This document shows positions 24,472 through 35,179 of a DNA stretch of 64,000 nt, in pieces. Positions within the stretch are counted from its first letter, which is position 1. The number at the start of each line of letters is the position of its first letter. The notes below the pieces were generated by a model. That model had not been told where the DNA came from and searched no databases. It was given only the letters and a program-made list of their open reading frames with translations. The DNA comes from Zychaea mexicana (lineage: Eukaryota > Mucoromycota > Mucoromycetes > Mucorales > Lichtheimiaceae). The DNA is taken from the NCBI RefSeq assembly GCF_025766255.1, contig NW_026516751.1:62001-126000 (forward strand), in the 5' to 3' direction. A program made the position numbers and the translations under genes.

Positions 24472-26090
24472 GGAATTGGACAAACAGTGAGGGGAAGAAG
24501 CACACGACATATTGTATGACCGTCGTCATCAACAGCATACTATTAGCCACAATCTTGTACAGGAAATAAAGTGGCATTGTTGGCCAAGAAATACAACTAT
24601 CAGGGCATCCTGTATAGGCGAAGAGGTTGTTTCCTTTCTTTGATACGGATAGTGTTTGAAAAATAATCTGGTTCGCCACCATCGTTTTTCCCCAATTCTT
24701 TTGGTTCCGGCCCGTGTTCTTCTTCTTTCCCACGTACGTGTACAGCCAACCATCATCGTGTTCGTTCTTGATGGCCGTGTCCATTGACAATTGTGAAGAG
24801 AAGGGTTAAGCGTGACGCGTCAAAAATAATCGCTGTATCTGGGGGCTGAGTGGAAGAAACGCCTCACCATTCCATCGATAACAACAATTAGCCAATTTAT
24901 AACGAAGTTGTCTATCCCTTCTTATTGCTGGTACATTATAGCTCAATTACATACCTTTTCATAAATTCCGCATACGATTGGTTCTGGGACGTGTGCAGGG
25001 ACAAGCGTATCCCCACCATTATCTTCGGTTCCCGATCAAGCTTTTGTAAATCATGTCCAGGCTATTTTTGGAGGCTTAACCTCTACAGCAAAATTTAGAT
25101 GAGCATCCATCGTTGGACTTTGATAAAACACATAAAGTCTGGTAATAGACGTTCCACCCCGGAGCCGTCCTTAGTACCGACATTGATGCTTGTGGGCTTT
25201 GCTGTACACTGGTGCAGTATGGAATTGCTTAACCTCCAGGGTTGCTATATATGCCTTTCACTATCTCTATAACACAGCTACTTCGTCTGCATTTTTTTAT
25301 TCAGTCTGGAGTGTTAGTCAAGGATCATAATGGTAAGGCCCAGTGCACTCTCATCATCAGCAATTATGAGAGTAGGGCTCTGTGCAGCATTTGTTTCAAA
25401 TGCTTCGTTTTAACTAGCCTACTCTTCAACACACCCACAGTATACACCGACGACCTGTTCTGCCTTCAAGCTTGAATACCAAGATTGAACTCTCAAGTAC
25501 TAATTTATTACTGTGCGCTCATCTTTCGAAAACCAGAGGCATTCACTATCGTGCTAAGACTTCTGAAAGCAACCGAGGAATTCGATAATAACTTATTCGA
25601 TTTTGCAGCACTGTATGCTCTCTTATACTTTTTCCACCTTCCACATTTACAAAATGTCTGATCATTTTGCTCCCAATATCTTACATCTCCTAGTCTTTTC
25701 CGCACTTGTCGTGCTTGTCTTAACAGGTCAAATTCTGCTAGAGCGAAATATTCGCCAAGAGCAACAGAACATTTACACTGTCTGTTATTATGGAACATGC
25801 CATCCATTGGTCTTGATCCACATAAACTCTGCACGTCCTAGGCTACTTGCTCCAATCCATTGTGTGTTATAAAAAACCCGTTCGTAACATATTTTTCAAA
25901 TGCATTGTTTGCCCGCTTATCGAGAAAGCAGCGAATAGCTAAGCGTGAAAATTGGACGGAGTGTCGTACACATCAACTTTTGAACTATTCTCTCGTTCTC
26001 TTTCCTGTTGCATCGCCTACGCACACCCACCCACTGCAAAAAAAAAAGCTTAACCCTCGATCTATCGTCAAGCTTTGCTCAATATACATT
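24472..26090. other. Intergenic region with unassigned short ORFs
   Basis: No known gene was recognised. The longest candidate is a minus-strand frame of about 99 codons (25807-25508) with FCKCGRWKKYKRAYSAAKSN. It has Cys and basic residues suggestive of nucleic-acid binding but no recognisable family. A plus-strand frame at 25242-25475 contains ALCSICFKCF and begins without a clear context. Both may be relics or chance. Confidence 0.35.
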
Positions 26091-27511
26091 ATGGTACGAA
26101 ATGAACGACTTAACAAACATTGCACTACACCATTTTGTTGATAATGAGACACAAACAACCGCGAATCTTACTCGATTACTTTGTCTTTATTTCTCTTACT
26201 ACTAGGCGCGTAATGAAGAAAAAGCTCAATCGATGCTGTATCGATTCCGTGAGGCACAAGCTGCCGAACTTGGTCTTGTCAGAAAGAAAGAACGTCGACC
26301 TGCCATGGCATCGAGTGTAGATACTGTAGGCGAATGTGAAAGATGGCGACGTCAGATTCTAGGCGAAGTGTCACGCAAAGTATCCAAGATCCAAGATGGT
26401 AACAAATCATACAGCACATGAATTCATTTTGTTAAAAAGAGGACTCGAGTGGATGAGTAACCCAACGACTGTATTCTTTGCTACAACTTTCGTCGTTGAA
26501 CTCTTTTTATGATAGCAAGCTTGTCCGATTACCAAGTGCGCGATCTGAACGATGAGATCAATAAGCTTTTACGAGAAAAATATCACTGGGAGAAACGGAT
26601 AAAACAGCTAGGCGGTGGTAATTATTATGTGAGTTTTTCTCTCCTTTATACTGTCTGCAGTCGAGTCAATACAGAAAAGGGAAGCTAATGATAATCGTAA
26701 ATTCCTCAGAGAGCACCCAAAACTATTGACAGTGAAGGCAAAGAAGTACCTGGCAATCGAGGATACAAGTAAGATGAAGAAAACAAAAAGAGGAATATTG
26801 ACAGTAACTAAACGCGTATAATGTATGGTTCAACGCCACACTTTGATAGATATTTTGGACGTGCACGCGATTTACCGGGTGTGCGAGAACTATTTGAAAT
26901 GGAAGGTAAGTGTGTTTCGTTCCACAATTGGCAAACCAGCCAAAGAGATCTTTCCAAGAAAAAAAAGAAGAGAAGAATTCACATGGTGGACCTGTATCCT
27001 TACTCAAATGGTTCTGTCTCTTTTAAACATCACACACACACAAAGAGCCTGAAAAGGTATCACGTTCACGAACGGAGCTTTATCGCAATATCGACGCAGA
27101 TTATTATGGATATCGAGATGAAGAGGATGGCGATTTGCTGTCATACGAAGAAGAGTTAGAACGTGAACGTTTGGAGGAAGCAGCACAGAAGCCAGAGCCA
27201 GAAAAAGAAGTGCAAGGGGAAGAAGAAGAAGAAGAACAGGCCAATACAATGGAGGTTGACGGCAGTTACGCTCTGGATGCACCTATACCCAACCGCAAGC
27301 AGATTGAAGAGTATTTGGTGAACCGGCGACGGCAAGAGGTTTGTGCACTCTGTATTCATGCCGGGCGTGGGTGCAGTGGAGCTGGGTTGTTTTGTATTAA
27401 CCAAAAGGATACAAATGTTGTTGTTACTATTATTAGCTCTTGGACAAATACGTGTCGGACGACTTGGCCAAAAGCGAGCAGGAAACAAAGGAGCTCACAG
27501 GTCAAAATTAA
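26091..27511 (+). CDS. ISY1: Isy1-like pre-mRNA splicing factor
   Basis: Isy1 belongs to the NineTeen-complex-associated spliceosome and tunes splicing fidelity. Seven exons: join(26091..26093, 26206..26398, 26516..26628, 26710..26768, 26850..26905, 27046..27338, 27437..27511), 264 codons including the stop. Exon 1 is the start ATG alone, followed directly by GTACGA. Protein signatures are ARNEEKAQSMLYRFREAQAA, RRPAMASSVDTVGECERWRR, VSKIQDASLSDYQVRDLND, GNRGYKYFGRARDLPGV and RTELYRNIDADYYGYRDEED. The C-terminus has an acidic Glu run and then a helix PNRKQIEEYLVNRRRQELLD. Order and length match fungal Isy1 over the whole protein. All exon phases join without a break. Confidence 0.95.
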
Positions 27512-27725
27512 TAAGAGAAATAGCGACAATAAAGAGAACCAAAAATGTAGACTATTACGAGACAATAATGATGGAGATTACATGTACAGAAAAGAAGGGG
27601 GGGTGCATAGCTCACTGCTGTACTACAGAGTATTGCTACTATTATTACTACTAGGTCTAAGTAGTAAATGTTTATGATATATTATGGAAGCACTTGGCGG
27701 AGGATGCGTATGAGAGAGCGGATGT

Positions 27726-27809
27726 TTATTGTTTGGTGAGACCGTATGCACCGGCAGATTTTAGACGTTGCTGCACTTGGTCCAGTGTTTCGTATTCATC
27801 ACTTGACTC

Positions 27810-27840
<31 letters not shown>

Positions 27841-28271
27841 TTACTGTTTTTGTTATCGTTGTGCGAGGCTCCCTTCTGAACTCCTCTTCTGTCAAATCCG
27901 GTAACGTCACCGAGGGTCTTGCGTCGCTGCTGTATCCGTGCCAATGGCTCATCGTCATCCGAATAGTGGCTGATGTCTTCGTATCGGGGTGGCAGTGTGC
28001 CTGTGTATGCAGGCGGTGGCGTCTGTGGTCGTCGTTCAGGGTATAGTTGCTGTTGGAGATGGTGCAGCTGCTGCTGTGGTGGTAATCGATCAATGCCAGA
28101 GAGACGTATTAACGGGGCAACAGGCATTCTGCGTTTGGCAAGCGGATAATCTGCTGTAGCCCACAAGGTTGCGGCAGGTATGGACGGAGGATACGGTTTC
28201 TTTTTCCGCAACTGCTGCTGGTGTTGCTGTCGCAGGATAATGTGCTGAGGGTGTGGTTCTGGCGTCATCAT
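27726..28271 (-). CDS. Hypothetical Gln/Pro/Ser-rich protein
   Basis: An uninterrupted frame of 181 residues. No domain is recognised. The N-terminal half is rich in Gln, His and Pro, with LPPQQQLHHLQQQLYP and RRPQTPPPAYTGTLPPRYED, which contains a PPxY motif (PPAY). Such motifs can bind WW domains of Rsp5/Nedd4 ligases; that role is inference. A serine run (27840-27813, encoded by an AGC/CTG repeat) precedes an acidic stretch and a short helix-like end YETLDQVQQRLKSAGAYGL. It lies convergent to ISY1, with its stop about 215 bp from the ISY1 stop. Frame length and biased composition support a real gene moderately. Confidence 0.6.
27813..27840. repeat. (CTG)n trinucleotide repeat, coding
   Basis: About nine CTG units on the plus strand. 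On the coding (minus) strand they read as AGC serine codons in the unknown protein at 27726-28271. Confidence 0.85.
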
Positions 28272-28528
28272 AGTTTGCTATTATTGCCGAGAAGGAACAG
28301 AAAAAAAGCGAGAAAGAAAGCAAGGAAAATAGGAAACGAATAAGCAGAGTTTAAAAATACCGGAGCGCGTGTATGAGTGTTGCAGGTGTGTGTAGCGCGA
28401 AAAAAAAATAAATAAAAAATATCGGGCGTGCTTTGGGCTGGTTTGGTTCTTATTTTGGAAACCCAGAACGCTGTCAAAGGATCGTTTATTAATTAATAAA
28501 GAAGTCTAGAAATGATGGTTCTCAGCGT

Positions 28529-29646
28529 TTAAGCTTCAACAGGCGGCAATCGCTCCTTGATGAAGCTGGCAATGTCTTGGAGTTCCTGTGGGCTTGCCGA
28601 GTGGACCAGACCGGGGTACGTGTTGAACTTGACGTTGTAGCCGAGCTTCTCGAGCAGGCCAGCAGAATCCCTGCCAAAGGAATACTTTACAACAGGATCT
28701 GCGTCGCCGTGGCACATCATCACGGGAGTCTTTTTGTTTGCATCCGATGCCATCTATTCATAAGCACACAATAAAAAGCGCATGCTGTTAGCAGAATATC
28801 CCTTTTCTTTGTCCTGCTCTACTACTGCACTTACAGCAGGGAACTTTTCTGCAAGCGGCAACCAGCCACTGCAGCCAACGACGCCACCAAACTTGTATTC
28901 GGATGTGAGGCCGACCAGCAGCGAGAGAGCACAGCCTTGAGAGAACCCGCCAATAACGATCCGCTCGCTAGGAATGCCGCTGTCGATTTCCTTCCGGATC
29001 AAGGAGTTCACTATTCGAATTTCGTTATTACTCGGTGACAACAGTCAAAGCACCGCAAAAGGAAAGATGTCGATTTCGTACCAGCAACTGACGACGCCAA
29101 GAGACCCTTTTCGTCTTGGTTGGCGGTGATGGCTCTGTCGAGACCATTTAAATCAAACCAAGCTAAAATATATCCCTTCACGTTAGTTCACATCATCCCA
29201 TCCATCTAAGCCTTTTAGTCAGCTTTCTTCTCTTGTACTCCAAACAGTCATATCTACCTGGCATGCGCATGCCCTGGTTGAGGGTAATAGGCAGCATGGG
29301 TCTAGACAATTTACGCGTTAGTCAGTTATGATGCTGTGTGTTCCATGATCCGTTTCTAACGAGTCGCGACATGATATGCTGGGATAAGACGAGACTTACG
29401 CGTTGGGCAAGACCCATTTGATATGCGGAAACAAACCAGAAAGCTCTTCTGCCAGGAACGACCAGCTGCAAGTACGTCAACAAAAGAAAAAATAAGCTCT
29501 TTGTGTTTATTCGTTGGTTGGATCTCTAATCAGTTAGTTTGGACATTTTACCCGGAGCCACTGTCACCTAATCCGTGCAAAAAAAGAACAGTTGCGGTAT
29601 GCTTGGCTTTAGCATTGACAACGACTGATGTAAGTGCTGATGCCAT
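28529..29646 (-). CDS. Acyl-protein thioesterase (APT1 family alpha/beta hydrolase)
   Basis: APT1 enzymes remove S-palmitoyl groups from proteins such as Ras and G-alpha subunits in the cytosol. The start (29646) reads MASALTSVVVNAKAKHTATV then LFLHGLGDSGSG, the oxyanion-hole loop of this family. Later exons give FPHIKWVLPNA, MLPITLNQGMRMPGR, WFDLNGLD, and IPSERIVIGGFSQGCALSLL with the nucleophile Ser in GFSQG. The last exon has CHGDADPVVKYSFG (catalytic Asp) and YPGLVHSASPQELQDI (catalytic His), and ends PPVEA with a TAA at 28531-28529. All three catalytic residues are present. There are about five short introns, and the length, near 230 residues, fits the family. Some middle exon edges were not fixed. 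Confidence 0.93.
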
Positions 29647-30916
29647 TGTGTACAATTCAAGAGATTCGCTGAAGAGGAATTGAGTCGCAACTTTCTCTCA
29701 ATAGACAGAATGATTTCAGAGCCAGCAAGGACTTTATTACTATGACACCACTTAGCAGGAACCCTTCGAGGCACACCAACTTGTCAGACATGAACACAAT
29801 ATCCATGCAAGTCTTTTGCCAGTGATCATTTCGGCACCAGTAGCTTTTGAATGACTCGCTGGCCAAGTCGTTAACTTCATGTAAAAGCGGTAAAGCATTG
29901 CATTCTCTTCTTTGCTGCCTTTTGTTGCTGCTTATTGCTGGGGCATCATCGCTTTTGGCGCTCCTTTTCCTTCAAATCTAATCGTGTCCATGAAGTTGGC
30001 TCCGCGTCAATTCTTGCATGGTCTCCATCCAACTCATTCAGCATTCTCGACTTAACCCGCATACTTGATTCAGTGATTATATTCTCTAAAACAGGTCAGA
30101 TATTAAACATAACTCGCAATATCACTTAAAATAAGGTTCGCGCAACCGTTCCGCATTACTGTTGCATCTGTGAACATAATGTATTTGTACAACATTGACA
30201 TATAAACTAATCACTATCAAACTACATTTATAATACAGGCGTCATCATCGATTTACTCAAAAGACACAAAATTCGAGCAGACAAAAGAGTTTACAACGCG
30301 GTTAATTACAGTATCGCAAGAACTATTTGCGCGGTTATTGCGCCAGCTTTATCGCCTTCCTGTCGCCTCTTGGAAGTGAAGTTGGTCCAAGAATCATGCT
30401 TTCAAAGCAGGCGCAATTTTCTGCATCTGAATCAGGTAAAACCCAAAATGACAAGAAAACCCTGTTGTGATAAGCTACGTGCAGGAAGAAGGAAAGGACG
30501 AGCAGCTGTAAACAGACTTTCCAACTTGAAGATCTGGCAGTTATTCATGTCTGTTGGCGTACGCTCTGGTGTTGCCTGTTAGAAAATAACCCCTTATCAC
30601 AAGGAGGATAGCACCATATCCGCGGTAACAAGCAATTTAGGCGATCACAGAAGGTGAAAAGGCGTGTCAAAGTGTGATAAAGCGCGTTGTGATCGTGTTA
30701 CTGTCGGCTACGATACAGATTGTTCTCCGCTTTGTTTAGCACAGAGCTGTGGGTGGGCAAAAAAATAAGGAACTTGCCAAGCACATGAAAAAAAGGCAAA
30801 GCAAAAAATATAAAGCGGTAAAACTTTTATGAGAAGAGTGCGAAAAGAAAAAGATTGTTTTATTTTGTTTATCATTTTCTTATTTGTGTGTAAAAAAAAA
30901 TAAAAAAAAGTTCGTT
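29647..30916. other. Unassigned region with weak coding remnants
   Basis: No gene was recognised. A minus-strand frame (about 29866-29690) with ESFKSYWCRNDHWQKTCMDI and a plus-strand frame near 30240-30375 with TKEFTTRLITVSQELFARLL look protein-like, but neither extends into a full gene or a known family. They may be relics of decayed genes. Confidence 0.35.
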
Positions 30917-31099
30917 TTAATTATCCCAACATATACCGTTGGCATCACATGCACCCGAAGGTTCACGATCGGCTGCCGGAGTATATGACCACATTCCCAC
31001 TGGTATATATTGCAAATTTTCTTCAGGGCGCGGACCACTGAATCTGCCGATCATCAGAAGAATTATGACAATAGCCAGCACAAGCAATGACCCGATCAT
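30917..31099 (-). CDS. Putative small single-pass membrane protein, 5' end uncertain
   Basis: From the ATG at 31099 the frame gives 60 residues. There is a strong hydrophobic segment MIGSLLVLAIVIILLMIG, then a polar, presumably soluble tail with RFSGPRPEEN, YIPVGMWSYTP and two Cys in GACDANGICWDN at the end. A TATATAAAG box on the minus strand (31195-31187) lies about 90 bases upstream, which suits a short 5' leader. The same frame stays open upstream to 31441 without a further ATG, so a longer spliced protein is possible. That would include an extra segment GSPQVDTQPVIWANENSRG. No family is recognised. Confidence 0.45.
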   Translation of the reverse strand: MIGSLLVLAIVIILLMIGRFSGPRPEENLQYIPVGMWSYTPAADREPSGACDANGICWDN

Positions 31100-31186
31100 G
31101 GCACAGAGCAGTGCATCTGTACTACAGACCAAAGCTGTACCAAAACGAACTGAAGAGAAGAGAAAAAAGAAAGGCGAAATTGCTCG

Positions 31187-31195
31187 CTTTATATA
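31187..31195 (-). promoter_or_regulatory. TATA box candidate for the small membrane-protein gene
   Basis: TATATAAAG on the minus strand, about 90 bases before the ATG at 31099. Good match to a TATA consensus, but TATA-like strings are common in this A+T-rich DNA. Confidence 0.4.
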
Positions 31196-31199
31196 GACA

Positions 31200-33070
31200 T
31201 TTTTCTCGTTCGGGACTTCAAATCCCCGTGAATTCTCATTGGCCCAGATAACGGGTTGCGTATCAACTTGTGGGCTGCCTACTATGGCATAACAAAAGAT
31301 ACAGCACCAAAGGAAATGAAAGGAGTGGTATACTTGGTGGTCCAGACAAGCGTGCTTCGGCGGTAGTGGTACGTGTCTCCCACCATGCGGAGCTGTGCCC
31401 TCCGACGATGTCGCCGCTTGTTTGTGAGTGGGGCCGTGCACGGCACCGTGTCAGACAAAGAACAAAGACATGAATGCGAATGAGCACGTAGAATCACGGA
31501 AAAAGCGCTTTTCTGCGAGCAATAAAGTGGCAATATAAGAATGACTGACAAAGTAAACAACTTAACAGATTCCCCGGCATCAGTTGTTCCTGATGCAGCA
31601 TTAGTAAACATCAAGAACACGATCCTCCCAGCAGCCAGTTTCCATTCCTTCACCCATCAAGGCAACAACATGTGTATATAGCGTAGCCCACAGACTATTC
31701 CATTTTATTAGTATATTTTGATTGTATCTGTGGTGCATAATGTTGTGCGTGTGCGGGCATAGATACAACACACTGGACCCCATCGCTGCACTATATAAAC
31801 TGTGCTCGTCAACCACTTCCGCCATCCGCCAACGGTTCTTTGAACTACGCCGTGTAACCTCTTCCCTCCATCTCGAATTAATACTGCTGCTGGTGAGGTG
31901 TCACCCTCCATCTCAGTTTTATGCTGCTGCAAAAGTTCCATCTCCATCCCAAGTATGTGCTGCCGCAGATAAGTTGGCCCGCTCATAATAAGTATCCGCT
32001 GCCGCTAGCGAAACCGACTCATCCTTCATTGTTCTTTATAGCTACTGACAAAGTTAATAGGTTCGTTTGTTTTTGTGCGATTCTACCTTCCTTTTAAGCA
32101 GCGTTCAAGATCCATTGGGACGATCAGAAGAATAACACTATACACGATGACTTCCTACAACTTTTGACACTTTTGCACGTAATTCGTTGCTCCAATTATT
32201 ACCTTGCTCACTCGCCATCCCTTTGTGCATTTCGAGTGCGAAGTCAACTGGCCAAATCGTTGCTTCACATTGCGCTTTCACTCTACATAGTTTTCGTTTC
32301 AGGGGAAAACTGTTGGAACGTTCAAGGTTTGACACACGCATCACTTCGTCACTATCTAAAAAAGAAAAACCTGTGTTGCGCTCTTCCTGATTTCCTCATT
32401 CCTAGAATACCTTTGCTTCCTGCTGATTTACGTTCGTTATGCTTGTCGTTAGTATGGGTCTGTGCGTGCGCGTTCATAGCCTTCGTTATGTAATAAAAAG
32501 AGAGACGTAGCGAATTTTCCCTTATTGTTGCCTATTTCCACAGCAAAATACATATTGTGTCTCTGATCGTCTCTTTGCAGACTACTTGTCGTTGCCGAAT
32601 TGATGATGTTAGAATAAAGCCCGAGAGAAAAATCTTGCTCTTTTGCAGTTGCTTTTTATATACGTTAAGAGCACCGTTTACTGTGCATTACGTCCCACTT
32701 AGCTTAACATATAGTCCCTTTTGGTATAAATTACGATCCGCTTAATATTTTATTATGTCTTGTCTTTAGATGCCACAGAAAAGTGTGCTGGGGACGAGCA
32801 GCTTCTTCGCTACAAGACTTCTTCCAGCAGTAGTTCCTACCACGACTGGTGCATTGATTGGTGGCAAGGTGGCATATTAATTGAAGTTGGCAGGAATAGT
32901 ATGTGTTTCTCTTGGACTACATGCGTCTGTATGTAGTGCTTGCCGTAAAATGGACGGCTAAGGCTACGTTTTTTGGTAATTCTATTTCACCATATTTTGA
33001 GCCTCTGATTTGGTCAGTATACGGAAATGTTAATCAAGCTCATGTCAGCTTTACCAATATATATGTCAAG
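31200..33070. other. Intergenic region with short unassigned ORFs
   Basis: No family was recognised. A minus-strand frame (32344-32138) reads ATIWPVDFALEMHKGMASEQ and a plus-strand frame (32770-32880) reads MPQKSVLGTSSFFATRLLPA. Both look mildly protein-like but are isolated. Imperfect repeats built on CCATCTC and TGCTGC occur at about 31865-31975. Confidence 0.35.
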
Positions 33071-33078
33071 AGAAGTAC

Positions 33079-34267
33079 TTGGTTTCTGGATCGCATTCAA
33101 AGGCACTGTATACAGTATACAACCGTGGACGACGACTCATAATGAGCGCCGAAATGACCATCTGTCCCTCCGATTGTGATCGTCGCTTAACAGAAATACT
33201 CATAATTCCTAGATTTCAATCAGTGGAAGTTTCCCAACAGTTTATTATGATGTTTGGGGAATCGTTTGGTCATATAAATGTGTGGACAGTAGCATGTCAT
33301 CAAATACATAATCAAAGGACAAGATGGGCGGTGGAAATAAGAAAATCCCAGCGTGATCTGCCGACGTTGGTCAACATCCAAACTTGCGTTGAATCGTTTT
33401 TAAATATAATGAGGATAATCTCATGGAATATCACCAACAACCATTGGAAGAAAAACGCCATATGTTGGGCAAAAAAACCATGGCAACTATCATTTACATT
33501 CTCAAAAAGTGGTGCTTCCCGTTTTTGCACCATCATCTCATCGATCAAAAAAACCTTACAATGTTTTTTGGTATGAGTTCTATTTCGCCCGGTACGTCGT
33601 TGGATACACGGATAATCATGCCTTGTGTTATCAATCGACGCTCAAGCGAGGCGTGCCCTCTCTCATTATTATCGAACAATTGATGAAACACCTTGTAGCC
33701 GAATAAATTGCACAGTAGATTGTCTGCAAGAGAGACATTACCGAAACTACAATACGTTTATGTGCGATACAGTAAAGTTATACCAATTCTATCATACAAG
33801 CGACCAATCTGGACGTATAACCAAAACTAGGAGACAGTATACGAGTAACTTCTTGTGAGAATCGTATTTTTCTTAGGCTAGTAGATATATACAGTAACGT
33901 GCTTCCAATGTATGGTCATTAACACACTACCTCTGCTACTTTCCGCTTAGCTCTCGATTGCATTAGTCAACCTGCATCTGATGGACAGTACTCTGTCGTT
34001 TCCTTCAACAACGAATTAGGAGCAAGTTCTATTGTCTCTCTACCTAAAGCAAGTGTCGAGCATCATCCAACATTGCAATTCGCTCAACCTGTAACCATTT
34101 GGACTATGTCAAATCAAGAATCAACCCTTACAGCATTGTCCCAAGACAAATTTGGATCGCTGCTTTTCAGAGAAATAGCCACGCAAGTCATCAGCCATGG
34201 AACTAATGCCGCACTGAATATACAGACAGTGGAGGAAATCATCATCAAGGCAAAGAACGGTTCGTAG
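33079..34267 (+). pseudogene. Broken coding remnant(s) of unknown family
   Basis: Protein-like segments occur on the plus strand in changing frames. First comes CPSDCDRRLTEILIIPRF and VSQQFIMMFGESFGHINV (about 33160-33280). Then MEYHQQPLEEKRHMLGKK (about 33423) is followed in another frame by VVLPVFAPSSHRSKKPYNVF and YEFYFARYVVGYTDNHALCY (33508-33630). Last comes an open stretch (about 33950-34267) with QYSVVSFNNELGASSIVSLP and FREIATQVISHGTNAALNIQ. The frame changes without good splice sites, and stops lie between the parts. I read it as one or two decayed genes. A live multi-exon gene is not excluded. I do not recognise the family. Confidence 0.35.
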
Positions 34268-34779
34268 GTTTGGTCAATACTTGAAAATATTTGTGGCCTA
34301 CAGTTTGTAACAAAAGGATGTGTAGCAGGTTTAAAAACAAATTCAGAATTAAACTTTTTTTATTAAATAATTTCATTTGCAGTTTGTTATACAAGACACA
34401 TAGTGTTGCAACAAGCCCAGGAACGATATTATTTACATCGGATGTGTCCAAGAATTTCAACACTGTGTCAAAGAAAATGGGTTGGAGGCAGATGTATCTT
34501 TGAGATAATGACAAAAAAAATATGAATCAAGCTCTTTTGTAAACTAGCCATTAAGGTGACGAGGTCTATCCATCCGGCTTGGGGATACACTATGTATAAT
34601 CGTGATTGCTTAAGGACTTATTAAAGCTGTGTAGGTCCTTTACATAACGAATGGATTGGTTTGATGCTAGTGGTTATCTGTGTACATTAATGTTTAACTG
34701 GGTGTCTGCTTACGATGACTTGAGCAGTGCAATAATGCGGTTCACCACAGTGTATTTTATTTGTGTCTGCGTTCTATAT

Positions 34780-35010
34780 TCTCTGCTTGTAGAAATCTAG
34801 CAGCGAAGATATTCTACGAAAACGCAGGTTCATCATTATCAGTGCCTCTATTTATACAAAAACCGAGAATTTTTCCTTTGAAATTAACTGGGGACCGCTT
34901 TATTTGATGACCAGCAATGCATCGCAATTATTGGGGACACGACTTTAGGCAGTCGATTGCTAGATGTGGCAAATGTTATTGACTGCAAACGTGAGATTGA
35001 AAAGATGTGA
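34780..35010 (+). pseudogene. Short unknown coding remnant
   Basis: One frame reads LAAKIFYENAGSSLSVPLFI, then QKPRIFPLKLTGDRFI before two stops. A second frame then reads QQCIAIIGDTTLGSRLLDVA and NVIDCKREIEKM. The run looks like a single old coding segment with a frame break near 34910. It is separated from RIC8 by about 170 bases. The family is not recognised. Confidence 0.3.
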
Positions 35011-35179
35011 TCACTGCTTTTTACAATTGAATATGCAATAATCGATAGGTAAGGAGTGAAGAATCTTATAAACTACGTTAGAGTGAGGGCTTTTCGCACT
35101 CCGAATGTCGAGTGTCCCTTTTCTGCGCGTTGTATAACCCTATTTCCTGGTTTCCTCCTCTCTCTTCTATTTATGCACA

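Noticed and set aside
24374..24790. Minus-strand frame of 138 codons downstream of INH1
   Set aside because: It partly lies antisense to INH1 exon 2 and has no recognisable features.
30240..30400. Segment TKEFTTRLITVSQELFARLL compared with Mob-type kinase activators
   Set aside because: Only a loose resemblance of a few residues; the conserved Cys/His residues and further Mob motifs are missing.
31860..31980. Imperfect repeats of CCATCTC and TGCTGC considered as a structured array
   Set aside because: Units differ in length and spacing, without direct-repeat/spacer regularity. Simple low-complexity drift is enough.
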